DNA from: JBDIBB01 sp039812685
Lineage (GTDB): Bacteria; Acidobacteriota; Vicinamibacteria; Vicinamibacterales; JAFNAJ01
Direction: 5' to 3'
Assembly: GCA_039812685.1 (NCBI GenBank)
Contig: JBDIBB010000005.1
Coordinates: 1 to 60,668, forward strand
DNA: 60,668 nt
The notes below the pieces were generated by a model. That model worked only from the letters and a program-made list of their open reading frames with translations. It had not been told where the DNA came from and searched no databases. This document shows, one piece after another, positions 17,071 through 25,639 of this stretch; position 1 is the first letter of the stretch, and each line of letters begins with the position of its first letter. The position numbers and the translations under genes are program-made.

Positions 17071-17931
17071 ATGCCCTGCCCCCTGTGCGACGACACCGGC
17101 TGGAAGCGCGTGGAGCGCGACGGCCAGATTGCGGCCGTCACCCGCTGCGACTGCTGGCTCGACACGCGCGCCCAGCGGCTGATGACGGCGGCGAGGATCC
17201 CGCGCCGGTACCAGCACTGCACGTTCGAGAGCTTCGTTACCTACGGGAACGAGACGCTCGATCGCGCCGTCGCCGCCGCGCGGCGGCTCGGCGCCGAGTT
17301 CCCCGTCGTCGAACGCGGGCTGTTCCTGCTCGGACCGCCCGGCGTGGGCAAGACGCACCTCGCGGTTGCGGTGCTCAGGCAGGTGGTGTCCCGCGCGCGG
17401 GCACGCGCGCTCTTCTACGACACGCGCGAGCTGCTGCGCGTGATCCGCCAGACGTACGATCCCGTGGTGCAGGCCACCGAGAGCGACGTGCTGCGGCCCG
17501 TGCTGCAGGCCGACCTGCTCGTGCTCGACGATCTCGGCGCCGAGAAGACGTCGGAGTGGGTCGAGGAGACGCTGAACCTGATCGTCAACCACCGCTACAG
17601 CGAGCGGCGCGTGACGCTCTTCACCTCCAACTACGACGACAAGCCCGATCACACCGATCCCGACTCGCTGCTGTTCCGGATCGGCATCCGCATGCGGTCG
17701 CGCCTGCACGAGATGTGTGACTTCCTGCACCTGGACGGCGCCGATTACCGTGAGCTGCCGGCCAACGGCGGCAGCGACGATCTGCGGGCGCTCTGGGAGA
17801 TGCGCCGCCGGCACGGCGGCCCATCCAGGCGGCCGCTGCCGTCGCGCGGTCAGCCGGCGCGCGCGCAGCTCGAGGATCGCGATCCGCACAAGGTCGAGCT
17901 GAAGTGGACGGGCGGCCGCGCCGGGACTTAA
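17071..17931 (+). CDS. DnaC/IstB-type AAA+ ATPase (putative helicase loader)
   Basis: Predicted ATP-dependent loader of the replicative helicase. An N-terminal zinc-type motif (CPLCDDTGW, then CDCW) is followed by the AAA+ core: Walker A GPPGVGKTHLA, Walker B LLVLDDLGAEKTSEW and sensor 1 FTSNY. At 286 residues it matches DnaC/DnaI-like proteins rather than transposon IstB, and no transposase lies nearby. The C-terminal ~40 residues are basic and of low complexity. The gene ends inside the 5' end of hemW, implying coupling, though the two functions are unrelated. Confidence 0.82.
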   Translation: MPCPLCDDTGWKRVERDGQIAAVTRCDCWLDTRAQRLMTAARIPRRYQHCTFESFVTYGNETLDRAVAAARRLGAEFPVVERGLFLLGPPGVGKTHLAVAVLRQVVSRARARALFYDTRELLRVIRQTYDPVVQATESDVLRPVLQADLLVLDDLGAEKTSEWVEETLNLIVNHRYSERRVTLFTSNYDDKPDHTDPDSLLFRIGIRMRSRLHEMCDFLHLDGADYRELPANGGSDDLRALWEMRRRHGGPSRRPLPSRGQPARAQLEDRDPHKVELKWTGGRAGT

Positions 17932-19091
17932 CCGCCGTGGACGCCAGCCAGTGGCCTCCCGCCGCGACGACGCCGCTCGGCCTCTACGTCCACGTCCCCT
18001 TCTGCGCCTCCATCTGCAACTACTGCAACTTCAACCGCGGCCTGCTCGACGAAGCGCTCGCGCGTGCCTACGTCGGGGCGCTCGAGAGTGACATCGCGCG
18101 TTCGGCCGGCCTGCTGGCGGTCGATGCCATCTACTTCGGTGGCGGCACGCCGTCGTTGCTGCCGCCCGGCGAGGTGCGTCGCGTGCTCGACGCCTGCCGC
18201 GACGCGTTCGACGTGGCGCCCGACGCGGAGATCACCCTCGAGGCGAACCCCGAGACCGTGGACGCGCGCTCGCTGGTGGCGCTGCGCGAGGCCGGCATCA
18301 CCCGCCTCAGCCTCGGCGTGCAGTCGTTCCGAGACGAGGAGTTGTCGCGGCTGGGGCGTCGCCACGATGCCGGGCGCGCCAGGCGGGCCGCCGGCGAGGC
18401 CCGGCGCGCGGGGTTCGAGAACCTGTCGCTCGACCTGATGATGTGGCTGCCGGGCCAGACCCGCGCCCAATGGCGGTTCTCGGTGGAACGGCTCATCGAG
18501 GTGTCGCCAGATCACGCCTCCCTCTACCTGCTGGAGGTCTACCCGAACGCGCCGCTGCGCGAGGACATGGCGCGCGCGGGCTGGTCGCAGGCTCCCGACG
18601 ACGATGCCGCGGAGATGTATCTGGAGGCGATGGACCGGCTGGAGCAGGAGGGCTACCGACAGTACGAGATCTCGAACGTCGCCAGACCGGGCCGCGAGTG
18701 TCGTCACAACCTGAAGTACTGGCAGGACGGGGCCTGGCTCGCCTTCGGGAGTGGGGCGCACGGCGCGCGCCAGGGCCTGCGCTGGCGGAACGTCGCGGGA
18801 ACGGCCGACTACGTGACGCGCGTCCGCAGCCAACTCGACGTGCGCGCCGAAACACGCCGGCTGACACGCGAGGAGGCGGCCGCCGAGGCCGCTTTCATGG
18901 GGTTGCGTCTGGTCGAAGGAATCGATGCGGAGGCCATCGGCCGGCGCTACGGGCTGGATCTCGCCGCGCGCTATGGCGAGCCGCTGGCGCCGGCGCGCGA
19001 GGCCGGGCTCCTGCGCGTCGAGGGGGACCGGTGGCGCCTCACCCGCGAGGGGTTCCTGTTGTCGACCGAGATTCTTGCGGTTTTCGTCTGA
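17904..19091 (+). CDS. hemW: HemW-like radical SAM protein (heme chaperone / HemN family)
   Basis: The radical SAM cluster motif is HVPFCASICNYCNF, i.e. CxxxCxxC followed by Phe. Oxygen-independent coproporphyrinogen oxidase HemN has an extra Cys (CxC) there; HemW does not, so this is assigned to HemW, thought to deliver heme. Supporting motifs are YFGGGTPSLLP, EANPETVD, RLSLGVQSF and YEISNVARPG. A HemN C-terminal domain covers the last ~80 residues. GTG 17904 overlaps the preceding gene by 28 bases; GTG 17937 is an equally possible start giving a shorter leader. Length 384-395 is normal. Confidence 0.9.
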   Translation: MDGRPRRDLTAVDASQWPPAATTPLGLYVHVPFCASICNYCNFNRGLLDEALARAYVGALESDIARSAGLLAVDAIYFGGGTPSLLPPGEVRRVLDACRDAFDVAPDAEITLEANPETVDARSLVALREAGITRLSLGVQSFRDEELSRLGRRHDAGRARRAAGEARRAGFENLSLDLMMWLPGQTRAQWRFSVERLIEVSPDHASLYLLEVYPNAPLREDMARAGWSQAPDDDAAEMYLEAMDRLEQEGYRQYEISNVARPGRECRHNLKYWQDGAWLAFGSGAHGARQGLRWRNVAGTADYVTRVRSQLDVRAETRRLTREEAAAEAAFMGLRLVEGIDAEAIGRRYGLDLAARYGEPLAPAREAGLLRVEGDRWRLTREGFLLSTEILAVFV

Positions 19092-19152
19092 GCGATCTGT
19101 ACGCTAGACTTTGCCCCTCACCGGGGCTCACGTCCGTTCTTTCGGAGGTAGG

Positions 19153-19677
19153 ATGATGCTGTTTCCGTTGGGTGCACGCCTTGTGCGCCGGGCCGCGACG
19201 ACGGCCGCAGTTCTCGGAGTGATGACCGTCGTGCCCGCGGCGGTTCAGCAGGCGGCGGCCCAGGAGGCACAACCGCAGGCCGCCGCGCCACAGGCACCGC
19301 CACCCGTCACCTTCACCACCAACGCGGGCATCCTGTTCCACCAGATCAAGGCCGACCGTACCGCCGACTTCGAGTGGGTGATGGGGAAGCTCAAGGAGGC
19401 GCTTCTGAAGTCCGAGGACGCGACGCAGAAGAAGCAGGCCTCGGGGTTCAAGGTCTACAAGAACGTCGACCCGCTGCCCCAGACCGGCAACATCATGTAT
19501 GTGGTCCTGGTGGATCCCACGGTCCCGGACGCCGACTACAACATGATCACGCTGCTGAATCTGGTGTACAAGGCGTTCCCCGAGGAACAGCAGGAGATCT
19601 ACAAGCGCGTCCAGGGCGCGTTCGGTGGCGGTGTCAATCGCCTCAACGTCGACCTCATCGCCGACTTCGGCAAGTAG
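19153..19677 (+). CDS. Exported protein of unknown function, tandem paralogue A
   Basis: Not recognised. GGAGG at 19144-19148 supports ATG 19153 or 19156. A signal peptide runs to about residue 35 (TAAVLGVMTVVPAAVQQ). A ~125-residue domain follows: FTTNAGILFHQIKADRTADFE, a helix, then YVVLVDPTVPDADYNMITLL and an acidic helix. Its shape resembles a small alpha/beta ligand-binding fold, which is inference. The next gene encodes a clear relative, so the pair arose by duplication. A possible -10 (TACGCT, about 19101) lies upstream. Confidence 0.75.
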   Translation: MMLFPLGARLVRRAATTAAVLGVMTVVPAAVQQAAAQEAQPQAAAPQAPPPVTFTTNAGILFHQIKADRTADFEWVMGKLKEALLKSEDATQKKQASGFKVYKNVDPLPQTGNIMYVVLVDPTVPDADYNMITLLNLVYKAFPEEQQEIYKRVQGAFGGGVNRLNVDLIADFGK

Positions 19678-19711
19678 CGTGTCTCGGTTCGCGGCGCCAT
19701 TCCGGACTCGC

Positions 19712-20278
19712 ATGCCGGATGTGAGCCCGGTTCCGCCATCGCGACAGCGCGGTGCGCGGTCATGGGTCTGGATGGCGCCGGCGGTCCTGCTGTCAGCCAC
19801 GTTGGCGGCAGCCCAGCCCGTTCCCGTCACGCCTTCCGCCGAGCCTCCCGCGGCAGACGCCGCGCAGGCCCTGGGCGCCCAGCCGGTGGCGCCGCCGGTG
19901 CAGGCCGTGGGCTTCACCACGCCCGCCGGCGCGCTGCTCGTCTCGATCCTCCCGGCGAAGACCGGCGACTTCGAGTTCCTGCTCGATCTGTACGTGCAGG
20001 CCCTGGCGACGAGCCAGGACGAGGCCGTCAGGGCGCTCGCCCCGGGCTGGCGCGCCTACAAGGCCGGCGAGCCGGTGCCCGGCGGCACCAACGTCCTGTA
20101 CGTGATCCTCGTGGATCCGGCGGTGGCCGGCGCCGACTATTCCTGGCAGGCCATCCTCTCGACGATTGTCGCGGCGTTCCCCGACAAGCAGCAGGACGTG
20201 TTCGAGAAGGGCACGAGCGTGCACGCCGGGCCGATGAACAAGCTGACGCTCACCAGGGTGCCCGCGCCGCGGCCGTAA
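19712..20278 (+). CDS. Exported protein of unknown function, tandem paralogue B
   Basis: Paralogue of the preceding gene, 34 bases downstream. It has the same plan: a signal peptide (MAPAVLLSATLAAAQ), a Pro/Ala linker, then FTTPAGALLVSILPAKTGDFE and YVILVDPAVAGADYSWQAIL, which align directly with paralogue A. Identity is moderate, so the duplication is not recent. ATG 19712 is chosen; ATG 19772, directly before the hydrophobic core, is possible. The function is not known. It converges on the minus-strand gene at 20323. Confidence 0.72.
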   Translation: MPDVSPVPPSRQRGARSWVWMAPAVLLSATLAAAQPVPVTPSAEPPAADAAQALGAQPVAPPVQAVGFTTPAGALLVSILPAKTGDFEFLLDLYVQALATSQDEAVRALAPGWRAYKAGEPVPGGTNVLYVILVDPAVAGADYSWQAILSTIVAAFPDKQQDVFEKGTSVHAGPMNKLTLTRVPAPRP

Positions 20279-20322
20279 CCCGGGGCGGCGCGCCCGCCAC
20301 CTGGCGGCCCCGCCCGCCGGCC

Positions 20323-20832
20323 TCAGAATTTCAGGTTCAGCCCGGCCGTGAACCGCTGCGGCGTCTTGTGCACCGCATCGCGCGTGAACGAGAACACCCG
20401 GTAGTCGATCCGCAGGCGGAGCGGGCCGGTCAGTTCGATCTTCACGCCGCCGCCGACGTTGGTGCCGAAACCGGTGATGGAGTCCGCGGTGGCTGCGCCC
20501 GTGTCGAAGCTCTCGCGGTAGAAGCCGGCGCCGGCCGTCGCGTAGAAGGTCAGCCCGTTGATCGGAATCGGGTTCTGGACGAAGACGTTGCCCATGTAGG
20601 TGCGCAGCGCCGGGCCCGGCTCCCTGGCCTTCAGGTCCTCCGCCGTCCGCGCGTATTCCACTTCCCAGCCCACGATCACGAGCGTGAGGCCGCCCGAGAA
20701 GCCGACCGTCGGCCGCCAGGCGGGCGTTGGCGTGAGACCGGCGAAGGCGGTCACATCGGCGCGCGCCGGAACGGCCGACAGGGTGATCAGCAGCGCGGCG
20801 ACGGCGAGCGGGACTGAAGCGCGAACGGCCAT
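20323..20832 (-). CDS. Small outer-membrane beta-barrel-type protein
   Basis: A 169-residue exported protein with a signal peptide (AVAALLITLSAVPARA) and alternating amphipathic strands (GFSGGLTLVIVGWEVEYA, GLTFYATAGAGFYRE, RLRIDYRVFSF). It ends in an aromatic residue (LNLKF), the typical C-terminal signature for BamA-dependent insertion. The size suggests an eight-stranded OmpA/OmpX-like barrel. The specific role is unknown. It lies 82 bases downstream of the efflux fusion gene on the same strand. Confidence 0.68.
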   Translation of the reverse strand: MAVRASVPLAVAALLITLSAVPARADVTAFAGLTPTPAWRPTVGFSGGLTLVIVGWEVEYARTAEDLKAREPGPALRTYMGNVFVQNPIPINGLTFYATAGAGFYRESFDTGAATADSITGFGTNVGGGVKIELTGPLRLRIDYRVFSFTRDAVHKTPQRFTAGLNLKF

Positions 20833-20914
20833 GCCGCCATTATCGCCGAGGGCGTTCCCGAACGGGGCGCCTCCGGGCGATCCACCGGCATCGCGGCGGT
20901 GGCGCGCCCGCGCG

Positions 20915-23900
20915 TCAGAACGTCGCGCCGCCGGCGGCCTTGAAGAGGCCGCGCGGCTGCGACGGCGCGATGTTGGCGATCGCGCTGCCGGCCACGGCGA
21001 TCGTGGCGCCGCTGCGCGGCCCCTCGCGCAGCGTCTCGAAGTCCACCAGCGCCGACTGGTAGTCGAGTTGCGCGCGCAGTTCGTTGGCCCGGGCGAGGGC
21101 GAGATCGCGCTGCGCCTGGACGACGAGGAAGCTGGTCGACATGCCGACGTCGTAGCGCTTCTGCTCGGCGTCGAGCCGCTGCTCGGCGAGATCGCGCGCG
21201 GCGCGGGTCGCCTCGATGCGCTGGCGCGTCGCGTCGATCTGGCGGGCGGCCTGGCGCAGTTCGCGCTGCGCCCGCAGTTCGAGGCTGTCGAGCCGGCCGC
21301 GCGCCTGCTGCCGCTCGATCCGCGCGCGCGCCAGTCCCGCGTCCTCGTAGCTGCGCCCGATCGGGTAGCTCACGGTGATGCCCACCGACCAGGTCGGGTA
21401 GTCGAAGCCCCACACCTGCCCGAGCATGGCGCCGAAGCTGCCGGGGGTCACGCCCGTGACGAATCCCGGGAATCCACCTTCGCGAATGAGGCGGTCGCCG
21501 CCGAGGCCGGCCCCGCGCAGGCTCGCCTCGAGCCGCAGGTCGGGCAGCCGCTGGTTGGCGAAGTACTCGACGGCCGTCTCCGCGTTCTCCAGGTCGAGCC
21601 GGGCGCGCCTGATGTCGGCGCGGTCCGCCAGCATCTCGCGCACCGCCGCCTCCACGTCTGGCGCCGGCAGCCCCAACTGCGGTTCGTCGGCCGGGGCCAG
21701 CCGGGTCGACCAGATCTGCGCATCCCCCGGGCGGAGGATCAGCACCCGCAGGCGATCCTCGGCGTCAGCCGCCGCCTGGTCGGCGACGATCAACTGCTCG
21801 CGGCGCAGGGCCACCTCGGCGTCGGCCGAGACCAGGTCGAGTGGCGGCGCCTGCCCCACGTCGACCCGCGCCTTGTTGTTGCGCGCGAGTTCCTGCGCGA
21901 GCTCCAGCGAGCGCCGCTGCACGGCGACGTTGTCGCGGGCCACCACCAGGTCCCAGTAGGCGCGCTTGACGTCGGCCATGGTCTGCAGCACCACCTCCCG
22001 GAACCTGAGCTCGGAGATGTCGCGGTTGCGGCGCGTCACGATCAACTGCTGTCGCGACGCGTCGATGGCGAAATCGCGCAGCAGCGGCTGGGAGAACGCC
22101 GCCTGCAGGCCGGAGGTGAGCGCGGGCGTGTAGGTGGTGAGGATGCTGTTGGAGGTGGTGCGTGCCGCATCCCACGAGACCGACCACACCGTGCCGGCCA
22201 CCGGCAGCCGCTGGCGCACGCCGGCCGATCCGAACCAGTCGTCGGTCAGCACGCCGTCGCCGAACAGGGAACTGCTCGGTGGCTGCTTGCTGCTGGACCG
22301 CCCGAGCGTGCCGGATGCCACCGGCGCGAACGCGCTGCGGGCCTGATCGAGGCGTGCGCCGGCGGCCTGCGGCTCGAGCCGGGCCACGACCACGTCGGGG
22401 TTGTTCTCCAGCGCGAGGCGCACGGCCTCCTCGATCGACAGCCTCCGCTCGGTACCGGCGGGCGGCGCGGCCTCCTGCGCGCGGGCCGGAGGCGAGGCCA
22501 GCGCCAGCGCGAGCAGCATCATGCCGGCCGTGGCGGCGACGCGCGCCGGCCAGACCCGCGCCCGCAGGCGCGCCAGCGGACGCGCGGCCACGAACTGGTC
22601 GAACAGCGAGTAGGCGACGGGCGTGACCACCAGCGTGAGCGCCAGCACCAGCGTCTGGCCGCCGATGATCACGAAGCCGATCGCCCGGTTGGTGGCGGCC
22701 CCGGCCCCGCTCGATGAGACGAGCGGGATCATGCCGGCAACGAACGACATCGTCGTCATCAGGATCGGCCGCAGCCGATCGCGGCTGGCCTGGATGACGG
22801 CCGCGTCGCGGTCCAGCCCCTCCTCGCGCAGCTGGATCGCATGATCGATCTGCAGAATCGAGTTCTTCTTCACGATCCCGAACAGCACGAGCAGGCCGAG
22901 CGACGAGTAGATGTTCACCGACTGGCCCGTGACGATGATCGACAGCAGCGCGAAGGGCAGCGTCAGCGGCAGCGCGAGCAGGATCGTCACCGGGTGCAGC
23001 CACGATTCGAACTGCGCCGCCAGGATCAGGTACATGAAGATGAACGACAGCGCGAACGCCAGCGAGAAGTTGGTCGCGGCCCGGCCGAGCTCGCGCGATC
23101 GTCCCGAGAAGCCCGCCTGGTAGGACGGTCCGAGCTCGAGCTCGTCGAAGGCCGTCTGCATCGTGGCCATGCCGTCGGTCTGCGATCGCCCGGGCACGAC
23201 GTTGGCGTACACCGTGACCTGGCGCTGCCGGTTGAGGCGGTTGATGTCGGCCGGCGCCGACCGCGGGGTGAGGCGCGCCAGGCTCGAGAGCTGCACCGAG
23301 CCCACCTTGGAGGAGGGGACCGTCATGAGGCCGATGGCCTCCGACGTGGTGCGATCCTGCTGCCGCGCGCGCAGGAACACGTCGTACTGCTCGCCACCCT
23401 CGTTGTAGGTGGTGACCTCGTCGCCGCCGACCAGCAGGCGCAGCGCGTTGGCGGCGTCGGCCACCTGCACGCCGAGGTCGGCCGCCTTCGGGCGATCGAG
23501 GCTCACCGCCACCTCGGGCTTGCCGAGATTGAGCGAGGTGTCGACGTCCACGAGCGACGGATCCTTCGCGGCCCGCTCGGCGACGTGCCGTCCGGCCTTC
23601 TCGAGAACCGAGAGGTCGGGTCCCTGGACCAGGAACTGGACGGCAGCGCCCTGCCGCCCCCCGCCGCCGAAGTCCGACACGGCCTGCACCATCGGGCGCA
23701 GGTTCCCGCCGAAGGCCGGCAGGACTTGATCGCGGACCTGTCCCATCACCGCGAACTGCGATCGCGTGCGTTCGTCGATCGGCACGAGGCGGACGTAGAC
23801 GCTCCCCGAGTTCGGTGTCCGCGCCTCGTCGGCGCCGGCGGTGACGATGGTGTAGTCGACTTCGGGCACCTGCTGGCGGATCTGGCTCGCGAGGCGGTTG

Positions 23901-25630
23901 AGCGTCAACTCGGTCTGCTCGAGGCTGGTCCCCTCGGGCGCCCGGATGCTCACCTCGATCTCCGAGCGATCGTCATCGGGCATGAACGCCTTGTTGGTGA
24001 GCATGAACAGCGGCACGCTCGACACGAACACCGCGGCCGCCGCCGCCACCACCAGCGCACGGTGCGCCAGCGCCCAGTGCAGCACCGCGGAGTAGCGCCT
24101 GTCGACCCACCGGAAGAACCGCGATTCCTTCGAGGCCTCGTGGCTGGCGCCCTCACGGCGCAGGAAGCGGGCCGACATCATCGGGGTGAGCGTGAAGGCG
24201 ACGAGCAGCGACACCAGGATCGCGAACGCCATCGTCAGACCGAAGCTCTTCATGAAGCGCCCGACGATGCCCCCCATGAAGGCCACCGGGATGAAGATCG
24301 CCACCAGCGAGAAGGTGGTCGCCATCACCGCGAGGCCGATTTCGCGCGTGGCCGCCACGGCCGCCTCGAACGGCGGCATGCCCTTCTCCTCGATGAACCG
24401 GTAGATGTTCTCCAGCACGACGATGGCATCGTCGATGACGATCCCCACCGCCAGCGTGAGGGCGAGCATCGTCATGGAATTCAGGGTGAAGTCCATGTAC
24501 CACATGACGCCGAAGGTCGCGACGATCGACGTCGGAATGGCGATGGCGGCGACGATCGTCGACCGCCAGTTCCAGAGGAACAGGAAGACGACGATGGCGG
24601 CGAAGACGGCACCGAGCACGAGGTGCTCTTCGACGGCCCTGATCGAGGCCTCGATGAACTCCGACTGGTCGCGCACGATGCGGATGTCGTACCCCGACGG
24701 CAGCGTCGGACGGACGTCCTCGAGGCGCTGCTTCACGTTGCGCACCACCTCCACGGTGTTCGTCCCCGACTGCTTGCGGATCATCACCGCCACGCTGGTG
24801 ACGCCGTTGACGTTGGCCAGCGACTCCGCCTCGGCCATGCCGTCCTCGACCGTGGCCACGTCGCCCAGGGTGATGGCATAGCCGTCGCGCTCGCGGACGA
24901 CGATGCGGGCGAACTGTTCGACGGAGGTCACGCGACCCAGCGTGCGCAGCGAGAGGATCTGCTGGCCGGCCTCGACCCGTCCGCCCGGGATGTCGGCGTT
25001 CTGCGCGTTCAGCGCGCGTGACACGTCGGTGACCGTGAGGTTGTAGGCCCGCAGGCGGCTCGCGTCGAGCCAGACGTTGATCTGCCGCTTGCGGCCGCCG
25101 ACCACCAGCACCTGGCCCACGCCGCTCACGTTCTCCAACTGACGGCGCAGGCGCTTGTCGGCGAACTCCGTCGTCTCGCGGATGGATCCGGTCGAACTGA
25201 CCGCCATCGTCATGATCGGCGTGGCGTCGGGATCGAACTTCTGGACCGTGGGCGGATCGACGCCCTCGGGCAGCTGCCGCAGCACGGTGTTGATCTTGTC
25301 GCGCACCTCCTGCGCCGCGACGTCCACGTTCTTCTCCAGCAGGAACGAGACGATCACCTGCGAGATGCCGTCGGAGGAGACCGAGCGCAGCTCGTCGATC
25401 CCGCTGATCGTGTTGACCGCCTCCTCGATGCGATCGGTGATCTCGGTCTCGATCTGATCCGGCGACGCGCCGGGCTGCAGCGTCGTGACGATGATGGTGG
25501 GGAAGTCGACCTTCGGGAAGCGGTCGACGCCTAGCTGCACGAAGCCGAAGAGGCCGACCACGGTGAGCAGCAGGATGAGCACCGACGCGAAGACCGGCCG
25601 GCGCACGCACAGTTCAGCAAGCTTCTGCAT
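20915..25630 (-). CDS. RND efflux pump fused to a TolC-like outer-membrane factor
   Basis: One uninterrupted 1571-residue frame. Residues 1 to ~1020 are an AcrB/MdtB-type RND transporter: start RRPVFASVLILLLTVVGLFG, proton-relay Asp pair in GIVIDDAIVVLENIY near residue 397, and the relay Lys region GIVKKNSILQIDHA near 918. After a basic linker (PLARLRARVWPARVAATAG) comes MMLLALALASPPARAQ (about 1037-1052), which looks like a complete signal peptide. Then a TolC-type outer-membrane factor runs to the end (LSIEEAVRLALENNPDV; long helices such as LELRAQRELRQAARQIDA). The gene follows its adaptor by 9 bases. The substrate is unknown; motifs favour drug rather than metal export. Confidence 0.93.
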   Translation of the reverse strand: MQKLAELCVRRPVFASVLILLLTVVGLFGFVQLGVDRFPKVDFPTIIVTTLQPGASPDQIETEITDRIEEAVNTISGIDELRSVSSDGISQVIVSFLLEKNVDVAAQEVRDKINTVLRQLPEGVDPPTVQKFDPDATPIMTMAVSSTGSIRETTEFADKRLRRQLENVSGVGQVLVVGGRKRQINVWLDASRLRAYNLTVTDVSRALNAQNADIPGGRVEAGQQILSLRTLGRVTSVEQFARIVVRERDGYAITLGDVATVEDGMAEAESLANVNGVTSVAVMIRKQSGTNTVEVVRNVKQRLEDVRPTLPSGYDIRIVRDQSEFIEASIRAVEEHLVLGAVFAAIVVFLFLWNWRSTIVAAIAIPTSIVATFGVMWYMDFTLNSMTMLALTLAVGIVIDDAIVVLENIYRFIEEKGMPPFEAAVAATREIGLAVMATTFSLVAIFIPVAFMGGIVGRFMKSFGLTMAFAILVSLLVAFTLTPMMSARFLRREGASHEASKESRFFRWVDRRYSAVLHWALAHRALVVAAAAAVFVSSVPLFMLTNKAFMPDDDRSEIEVSIRAPEGTSLEQTELTLNRLASQIRQQVPEVDYTIVTAGADEARTPNSGSVYVRLVPIDERTRSQFAVMGQVRDQVLPAFGGNLRPMVQAVSDFGGGGRQGAAVQFLVQGPDLSVLEKAGRHVAERAAKDPSLVDVDTSLNLGKPEVAVSLDRPKAADLGVQVADAANALRLLVGGDEVTTYNEGGEQYDVFLRARQQDRTTSEAIGLMTVPSSKVGSVQLSSLARLTPRSAPADINRLNRQRQVTVYANVVPGRSQTDGMATMQTAFDELELGPSYQAGFSGRSRELGRAATNFSLAFALSFIFMYLILAAQFESWLHPVTILLALPLTLPFALLSIIVTGQSVNIYSSLGLLVLFGIVKKNSILQIDHAIQLREEGLDRDAAVIQASRDRLRPILMTTMSFVAGMIPLVSSSGAGAATNRAIGFVIIGGQTLVLALTLVVTPVAYSLFDQFVAARPLARLRARVWPARVAATAGMMLLALALASPPARAQEAAPPAGTERRLSIEEAVRLALENNPDVVVARLEPQAAGARLDQARSAFAPVASGTLGRSSSKQPPSSSLFGDGVLTDDWFGSAGVRQRLPVAGTVWSVSWDAARTTSNSILTTYTPALTSGLQAAFSQPLLRDFAIDASRQQLIVTRRNRDISELRFREVVLQTMADVKRAYWDLVVARDNVAVQRRSLELAQELARNNKARVDVGQAPPLDLVSADAEVALRREQLIVADQAAADAEDRLRVLILRPGDAQIWSTRLAPADEPQLGLPAPDVEAAVREMLADRADIRRARLDLENAETAVEYFANQRLPDLRLEASLRGAGLGGDRLIREGGFPGFVTGVTPGSFGAMLGQVWGFDYPTWSVGITVSYPIGRSYEDAGLARARIERQQARGRLDSLELRAQRELRQAARQIDATRQRIEATRAARDLAEQRLDAEQKRYDVGMSTSFLVVQAQRDLALARANELRAQLDYQSALVDFETLREGPRSGATIAVAGSAIANIAPSQPRGLFKAAGGATF

Positions 25631-25639
25631 GGCGGGGCC

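Noticed and set aside
17071..17931. IstB transposase helper (IS21 element)
   Set aside because: No IstA gene, no inverted repeats, and the N-terminal zinc motif and length fit a helicase-loader-like protein.
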